A stretch of 64,000 nt of DNA, from the NCBI RefSeq assembly GCF_000768065.1, contig NZ_JRKM01000001.1, positions 310,001 to 374,000 of the forward strand, written 5' to 3'. Position numbers and translations under genes: made by a program. The notes under the pieces are model-generated. The model had not been told where the DNA came from. It saw only the letters and a list, made by a program, of their open reading frames with translations, and searched no databases. This DNA comes from Aquabacterium sp. NJ1. Its GTDB lineage: Bacteria; Pseudomonadota; Gammaproteobacteria; Burkholderiales; Burkholderiaceae_C. Position 1 is the first letter of the stretch. The number at the start of each line of letters is the position of its first letter. Below, one piece after another: positions 59,476 to 64,000 of the stretch.

Positions 59476-61494
59476 ATGATCGTCCTCAAGAACGTCTCGC
59501 TGCTGCGCGGCACCAAGCCCGTCCTGAACCAGGCCAGCGCCACCCTGCACCCTGGCGAGAAGGTCGGCCTGATCGGGCGCAATGGCGCGGGCAAGTCCTC
59601 GCTGTTCTCGCTGCTGGCGGGCCGTCTGCACCCCGATGCCGGTGACGTCGAGATCCCACCCAGCTGGCTGCTGCCAGGCGGCATGGCCGAAGTCGCGCAG
59701 AACATGCCCGAGACGGACGACCCGGCCACCGAGTACGTGCTGCAAGGCGACACCCGCCTGATGAAGGCACTGGCCGACCTGGCTGCAGCCGAAGAAGCCG
59801 ATGACGGCAATGCCATCGGCGAGGCCCATGCCACGCTGGCCGAAGTCGGTTACTTCGATGCCCCGGCTCGCGCCCAGGCCCTGCTGCTCGGCCTGGGCTT
59901 CACGCTCGAACAGACCCAGGCCCCCGTCAACAGCTTCTCGGGCGGCTGGCGCATGCGCCTGCAACTGGCCCGCGCCCTGATGTGCCCGGCCAAGCTCCTG
60001 CTGCTGGACGAACCCACCAACCACTTGGACCTGGACGCACTCGTGTGGCTGGAAGCCTGGCTGCAGCGCTATGAAGGCACCCTGCTGATCATCAGCCACG
60101 ACCGCGAATTCCTGGACGCCATCACCAAGGTCACCCTGCACCTCGATGATGGCAAGCTCACCCGCTACACCGGTGGCTACACCGCTTTCGAGTCCATGCG
60201 CGCCGAACGCATGAGCCAGCAGCAAGCGGCTTTCAACAAGCAGCAAGACAAGATCGCGCACTTGTCCAAGTTCATCGCCCGCTTCAAGGCCCAGGCCAGC
60301 AAGGCCAAGCAGGCGCAAAGCCGCGTCAAGGCGCTGGAGCGCATGGAAAAGCTCGCCCCTGTGCTCACCGCCAGCGACTTCCAGTTCACCTTCCCCGAGC
60401 CGGCCAGCCTGCCCAACCCCATGCTGGCCATCAAGGACCTGGCCTGCGGTTACCACCGCGAAGGGCAAGAACCCCTGACCATCGTCTCGGGCATCAACCG
60501 CTCCGTGCTGCCCGGCCAGCGCATCGGCATCCTGGGCGCCAACGGGCAAGGCAAGTCCACCGTGGTCAAGACCCTGGCCCACATGAACAAGCCCATCAGC
60601 GGCGAGATCACCGAAGGCAAGGGCCTGAGCATCGGCTACTTCGCGCAGCAGGAGCTCGACGTGCTGCGCATGGACGAAGGCCCCATGCAGCACATGATCC
60701 GCCTGGCACGAGATGTGGGCCCCAATGCCCGCGAGCAGGAGCTGCGCGACTTCCTCGGCCGATTCCAGTTCACGGGCGACATGGTCAACCAGCCCGTCAG
60801 CCAGTTCAGCGGTGGGGAGAAGGCACGCCTGGTGCTGGCCCTGATCGTCTGGCAACGCCCTAACCTGCTGCTGCTCGACGAACCCACCAACCACCTGGAC
60901 CTCACCACCCGCGAAGCCTTGAGCATGGCGCTCAACGAATTTGAAGGCAGCGTGATGCTGGTCAGCCACGATCGCGCGCTGCTGCGCGAGGTGTGCGACG
61001 AATTCTGGCTCGTGGCCAAAGGCAGCGTCAGCACCTTTGACGGCGACCTGGATGACTACCAGAAGTGGCTGCAGGAGCAAGCCAGGGAAGTGGCCCAGGC
61101 GGCCCGAGCGGCGCGTGAGGCCGACCGAAATGGCAAGACACAGCCCAAGCCGGCTGAGGCCTCTGCACAGCCCCCTGCCCCCAGCGCCCCCATACCAGCC
61201 CCTGCAACGCCCCCCGCCAAGAACAAGGAGGACCGCAAGGCCCAGGCCCAGGCACGCCAGCGCGTGGCCGAACTGACCAAACCGCTGAAGGCCGAACTCA
61301 AGCAGCTGGACCAGCGCATGGCCAAGGCCCATGAGGAGCAAGCTGCGCTCACCGACCGCCTGTCCGACCCAGGCCTGTCAGGCGCCGAACGCGCAGAGCA
61401 AGGCAAACAGCTCAAGGCCCTGGGCGAAGAGATCGAAAAGCTGGAATCCCGGTGGCTGGAGCTGACCGATCAGATCGAGCAACTCGAAGCCTGA
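59476..61494 (+). CDS. ABC-F family ATPase (YheS-type)
   Basis: ABC-F proteins bind the ribosomal E site and help translation or antibiotic resistance. The 672-residue protein has two ABC domains with Walker A GRNGAGKSS and GANGQGKST and signatures FSGGWRMRL and FSGGEKARL. An arm and a linker lie between them (MSQQQAAFNKQQDKIAHL). The C-terminus is Pro/Ala-rich and then a coiled coil (KPLKAELKQLDQRMAK). The size and tail fit the YheS/Uup group; YheS is favoured. Its stop is adjacent to the stop of the convergent DksA-type gene with no gap. Confidence 0.92.
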   Translation: MIVLKNVSLLRGTKPVLNQASATLHPGEKVGLIGRNGAGKSSLFSLLAGRLHPDAGDVEIPPSWLLPGGMAEVAQNMPETDDPATEYVLQGDTRLMKALADLAAAEEADDGNAIGEAHATLAEVGYFDAPARAQALLLGLGFTLEQTQAPVNSFSGGWRMRLQLARALMCPAKLLLLDEPTNHLDLDALVWLEAWLQRYEGTLLIISHDREFLDAITKVTLHLDDGKLTRYTGGYTAFESMRAERMSQQQAAFNKQQDKIAHLSKFIARFKAQASKAKQAQSRVKALERMEKLAPVLTASDFQFTFPEPASLPNPMLAIKDLACGYHREGQEPLTIVSGINRSVLPGQRIGILGANGQGKSTVVKTLAHMNKPISGEITEGKGLSIGYFAQQELDVLRMDEGPMQHMIRLARDVGPNAREQELRDFLGRFQFTGDMVNQPVSQFSGGEKARLVLALIVWQRPNLLLLDEPTNHLDLTTREALSMALNEFEGSVMLVSHDRALLREVCDEFWLVAKGSVSTFDGDLDDYQKWLQEQAREVAQAARAAREADRNGKTQPKPAEASAQPPAPSAPIPAPATPPAKNKEDRKAQAQARQRVAELTKPLKAELKQLDQRMAKAHEEQAALTDRLSDPGLSGAERAEQGKQLKALGEEIEKLESRWLELTDQIEQLEA

Positions 61495-61914
61495 TCAGCG
61501 CCCCTGGCGGTGCTCCAGCATGTCCTGGCAACCCACGCACAGGTGCGCTTCTGGCAGCACCTCCAGACGGGACAGGCCAATCGGGTCACCGCATTCGGTG
61601 CACTGGCCGTATTCGCCGTTTTCCATGCGATCCAAGGCCTGCTTGACCGCGGCCAGTTCGGTCTGTTCATGTTGCAAAAGCGCAATGACCTCGTCATCAG
61701 CCTCGGCCGCCATGGCCCCCTCGATGCCCGCAACAAAGGTATTGGCCGTCACGGACTCTTCCGCAGCCAGGCGCGCGCGCAGCTCAACGTCCTGCGCACT
61801 CAAGGCGCGCACCTGCTCCTGCAGCCTGGCCTTGAAACGCGCCACCTGCTCGACGGTCAACTCCGGCTCAAGGGTCAACATGGGCGCTTGATTGCTTGGC
61901 ATCTGGTTCTCCAC
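61495..61914 (-). CDS. TraR/DksA-type zinc-finger protein
   Basis: This 139-residue protein has a helical N-terminal part (VEQVARFKARLQEQVRALS, residues 21-39) and a C4 zinc finger with Cys105, Cys108, Cys126 and Cys129 (CTECGDPIG, then LCVGCQD). This is the DksA/TraR layout. The acidic coiled-coil tip motif DxxDxA of true DksA was not found, so RNA polymerase regulation may differ. It is convergent with the ABC-F gene and separated from ohrR by 101 bases. Confidence 0.85.
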   Translation of the reverse strand: MENQMPSNQAPMLTLEPELTVEQVARFKARLQEQVRALSAQDVELRARLAAEESVTANTFVAGIEGAMAAEADDEVIALLQHEQTELAAVKQALDRMENGEYGQCTECGDPIGLSRLEVLPEAHLCVGCQDMLEHRQGR

Positions 61915-62015
61915 AGTCGCTACTTTTTTTGAGAATAGTCAGCAAACCGGCGTCTCACCTTGCGGCATGTCAAGCCGAGCCTGCCAATGGGCGCACCGCG
62001 GGCTAACATTGCGCC

Positions 62016-62516
62016 ATGTCATCCTTGCCCCCATGCGCTGACAGCGATGCGCTCAAGCCCGCCGCAGCCAGCCCAGACGACCTGCTCCAGCTCGACCAGC
62101 AGTTGTGCTTTGCGCTGTACTCCGCCTCCCTGGCCATGACCAAGGCCTACAAACCCATGCTGGCACCGCTGGGCCTCACCTACCCGCAGTACCTGGTGAT
62201 GCTGCTGCTGTGGGAGCAAGACGAGCGCACCGTCAATGAACTCGGGCAGTTGCTGCACCTGGACTCGGGCACCTTGACCCCGCTGCTCAAGCGCATGGAG
62301 AGCCAGGGCTTGCTGACTCGTCGCCGGGACACGGAGGACGAACGCCGCGTACGGGTGGTCCTCAGTCAGGCGGGCCGAGAGCTCCGGCACAGCGCGGCCA
62401 GCGTGCCCGTGAACATGGCCTGCCAACTGCAACTCAACGGGCAGGAAATCGGCCAGTTGCGGGCACAGTTGCAAGCGCTGCGTGCGCGCCTTCTCGCAGG
62501 CACTCCCGGGCATTAA
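62016..62516 (+). CDS. ohrR: MarR-family transcriptional regulator OhrR
   Basis: OhrR represses ohr and lets go when its reactive cysteine is oxidised by organic hydroperoxides. The 166-residue winged-helix protein has the conserved QLCFALYSAS with Cys31 as sensor. The DNA-binding part contains LTYPQYLVMLLLWEQDERTVNELGQLL, and the wing has TRRRDTEDERRVRVVLS. ohr follows on the same strand after 98 bases. The intergenic region has AATT-based palindromes that could be its operators. Confidence 0.9.
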   Translation: MSSLPPCADSDALKPAAASPDDLLQLDQQLCFALYSASLAMTKAYKPMLAPLGLTYPQYLVMLLLWEQDERTVNELGQLLHLDSGTLTPLLKRMESQGLLTRRRDTEDERRVRVVLSQAGRELRHSAASVPVNMACQLQLNGQEIGQLRAQLQALRARLLAGTPGH

Positions 62517-62558
62517 CCCCCCAGGGGGCCAGGTCTTCATCGTCATGCACACACGCCC

Positions 62559-62584
62559 CAATTAACTTGCGCACAATTTAATTG
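62559..62584 (+). promoter_or_regulatory. Possible OhrR operator before ohr
   Basis: CAATTTAATTG at 62574-62584 is a palindrome around a central T. CAATTAACTTG at 62559-62569 is a second, weaker copy 15 bases upstream. OhrR operators are AATT/TTAA-rich palindromes, so these are good candidates. They end 30 bases before the ohr start. Confidence 0.55.
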
Positions 62585-62614
62585 CTCAATCTCATCATCA
62601 CGAAAGGCAAGATC

Positions 62615-63037
62615 ATGGCGCTCGACAAAGTTCTCTACACCGCTCACGCAACCGCCACCGGAGGCCGCGACGGCCGTGCCGTGAGCTCGGACAACAAGCT
62701 GTCCGTCGCCCTCGCCCGCCCCAAGGAGTTGGGCGGCAACGGTGAAGGCACCAACCCGGAGCAACTCTTTGCCGCGGGCTACGCCGCCTGCTTCATCGGC
62801 GCCATGGGCCACGTGGCTGCACAATCCAAAAAATTCCTGCCGGCCGGCACCCAGATCGCGTCAGAAGTAGGCATCGGGCCCATTCCTGCCGGCTTCGGCA
62901 TCCAAGTCGCTCTCAACATCACGCTTCCTGGCATGGACCGCAGCGAGGCGCAGGCACTGATCGACGCGGCCCATCAAGTCTGCCCGTACTCCAACGCGAC
63001 CCGCGGCAACATCCAGGTCACCCTCAATCTGGTCTGA
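62615..63037 (+). CDS. ohr: Organic hydroperoxide resistance protein Ohr
   Basis: Ohr reduces organic and fatty-acid hydroperoxides with two cysteines and lipoyl cofactors. The 140-residue protein has catalytic Cys59 in AACFIGAM and Cys123 in QVCPYSNATRGN. Arg18, which helps activate the peroxidatic cysteine, is present in TATGGRDGR. The ATG at 62615 follows AAAGG. ohrR lies directly upstream; a hairpin follows the stop. Confidence 0.95.
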   Translation: MALDKVLYTAHATATGGRDGRAVSSDNKLSVALARPKELGGNGEGTNPEQLFAAGYAACFIGAMGHVAAQSKKFLPAGTQIASEVGIGPIPAGFGIQVALNITLPGMDRSEAQALIDAAHQVCPYSNATRGNIQVTLNLV

Positions 63038-63068
63038 TCGAAGCCATCCGCAAGCGATCAGGCTTCGA
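63038..63068 (+). other. Hairpin after ohr
   Basis: TCGAAGCC (63038-63045) and GGCTTCGA (63061-63068) pair around a 15-base loop directly after the ohr stop. There is no T-run, so it may not terminate transcription by itself. Confidence 0.4.
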
Positions 63069-63165
63069 CGTTCGGGATAAAACCCGGAAATTCGGTGCTA
63101 ATCTCAGGTTTTCCCCAGCTTCCTGAGGTTGACGCGCTGCAGTTGAGCGCCTACGCTTGCGACCC

Positions 63166-63948
63166 ATGGTTTTCACGATCCGCCGTCAAGGCCGCCTAGC
63201 CCAAGTTTTGGGCGACCCTGCCCCCGGGATCCCTTCTGGTGTCCACACATCGCTTGCCGCCGGCCTGCTGGCGTGCGGCTTGCTGCTGGGCGCCGTCTCA
63301 TCGGCCTCGGCGCAGTCCGTGAACACCAACTCGCCCACCAGCACAACGGCGGGTTTGCCTCAGGCATCGAGCACCACGCCCGCACCACCTGCGGCCGCTA
63401 CCGGCACAACTCAGGCTGCAGGCACTGACAACGCCGACCCCGTCTCCCGCTTCCTGGCCGACAAAGGCTTGCTGCCCAACACAAAACCTGTGGTCGAACT
63501 GGCCCAGCAGGTGCGAGACAAGGCCACGGACATGGCCTCCGACCTGGTGCTGTCAGCCATGAACTTCCTGGGCGTCCCCTATCGCCGGGGCGGCTCGTCC
63601 GCACAGAGCGGCTTCGACTGCAGCGGCTTCACCCGCCACGTTTTCGAAAACAGCGTGGGCCTGATCCTGCCGCGCCGCGCCATCGAACAAGCCAACTCGC
63701 CTGACCTGATCCCGATCCAGAAGTCCGAGCTGAAGCCCGGTGACCTGGTGTTCTTCAACACCTTGCGCCACACCTTCTCGCACGTGGGCATCTACATCGG
63801 CGACGACAAATTCATCCACTCGCCACGCGCGGGCGGCCATGTTCGCGTCGAGGACATGCGCCAGGCATACTGGCAGCAACGTTTTGACGGTGCACGCCGC
63901 GCGCCGGCCATGATCGCGCGCCAGCAAACACCGCCGCCCAACAACTGA
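63166..63948 (+). CDS. NlpC/P60 family cell-wall hydrolase (exported)
   Basis: NlpC/P60 enzymes cut peptide bonds in peptidoglycan. The 260-residue protein has a basic N-terminus and a hydrophobic core at about 28-46 ending ASA, so it is probably exported. A Ser/Thr/Pro/Ala-rich linker follows (50-90). The catalytic domain starts near 130 and has Cys152 in FDCSGFTRHVF, His206 in SHVGIYIG and His218 in FIHSP. The ATG at 63166 follows TTG CGA CCC; an in-frame TTG at 63157 would add three residues. Its natural cut site is not known. Confidence 0.9.
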   Translation: MVFTIRRQGRLAQVLGDPAPGIPSGVHTSLAAGLLACGLLLGAVSSASAQSVNTNSPTSTTAGLPQASSTTPAPPAAATGTTQAAGTDNADPVSRFLADKGLLPNTKPVVELAQQVRDKATDMASDLVLSAMNFLGVPYRRGGSSAQSGFDCSGFTRHVFENSVGLILPRRAIEQANSPDLIPIQKSELKPGDLVFFNTLRHTFSHVGIYIGDDKFIHSPRAGGHVRVEDMRQAYWQQRFDGARRAPAMIARQQTPPPNN

Positions 63949-64000
63949 GTTGCCATCAGGGCCACGGCAAGCCAACCAGACTTGCCGCACAATGCGGGGC

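Overview
The window is a gene-dense, GC-rich chromosomal segment with about 55 protein genes and one tRNA. Gene content and order point to a betaproteobacterium of the order Burkholderiales. The supporting evidence is the smc-zipA-ligA set, dapC-dapD-pilU-dapE-prmB in one run, a PhaR regulator, a 3-hydroxybutyrate dehydrogenase, and the yhbY / rlmE-ftsH-folP-glmM and greA arrangement. A genus cannot be fixed from the sequence; the three-hairpin intergenic repeats would fit the Comamonadaceae/Leptothrix-Aquabacterium side, but that is inference. No phage, transposon, CRISPR array or plasmid function was seen. The segment looks like core chromosome with a few lineage-specific insertions.

Layout. 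1-4.2 kb: phosphate uptake operon pstS-pstC-pstA-pstB-phoU (leftward; phoU is cut by the window edge), with a Pho box before pstS. 4.4-4.9 kb: a FAS1-domain lipoprotein reading away from pstS behind its own tandem Pho boxes. 5.0-10.1 kb: glmM, folP, ftsH and rlmE leftward, with yhbY divergent from rlmE. 10.6-16.3 kb: greA-DUF4149 and carA-carB. 16.5-17.3 kb: bacterioferritin and its ferredoxin, the latter behind a Fur box. 17.5-20.3 kb: an unknown protein, a D-2-hydroxyacid dehydrogenase and an MFS transporter. 20.4-23.1 kb: rlmB, an ABC ATPase divergent from the thioesterase tesA, then phaR. 23.2-27.6 kb: an unknown membrane-anchored protein, tRNA-Val(GAC), relA and an alpha/beta hydrolase that overlaps relA. 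27.7-31.2 kb: bdhA-mnmC-hslR. 31.4-35.2 kb: the heat-shock group grpE-dnaK-dnaJ. 35.4-39.4 kb: a signalling module of two receiver-TPR proteins around a small soluble histidine kinase. 39.5-41.7 kb: an arginine-type decarboxylase. 41.9-50.2 kb: nfeD-like and DUF2237 genes, then smc-zipA-ligA-def leftward. 50.3-54.0 kb: queF, a CbiM-like membrane protein and two overlapping membrane diguanylate cyclases. 54.0-59.4 kb: dapC-dapD-pilU-dapE-prmB. 59.5-63.9 kb: an ABC-F ATPase, a DksA-type zinc-finger protein, ohrR-ohr and a secreted NlpC/P60 hydrolase.

How the genes work together. Phosphate limitation probably drives both sides of the pstS/FAS1 intergenic region through PhoB. Iron limitation, through Fur, would raise the ferredoxin that releases iron from bacterioferritin. 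Sigma-32-like promoters precede ftsH and dnaK, so heat-shock proteolysis and chaperones share a signal. The dap genes and glmM feed peptidoglycan and lysine synthesis. smc, zipA and ligA serve chromosome packing, division and replication. The most interesting uncharacterised unit is the receiver-TPR / kinase / receiver-TPR module; its second receiver lacks one of the usual acidic-pocket aspartates.

No gap between genes exceeds 300 bases; the larger gaps (about 150-240 bases) are covered by the regulatory and repeat entries where anything was seen.
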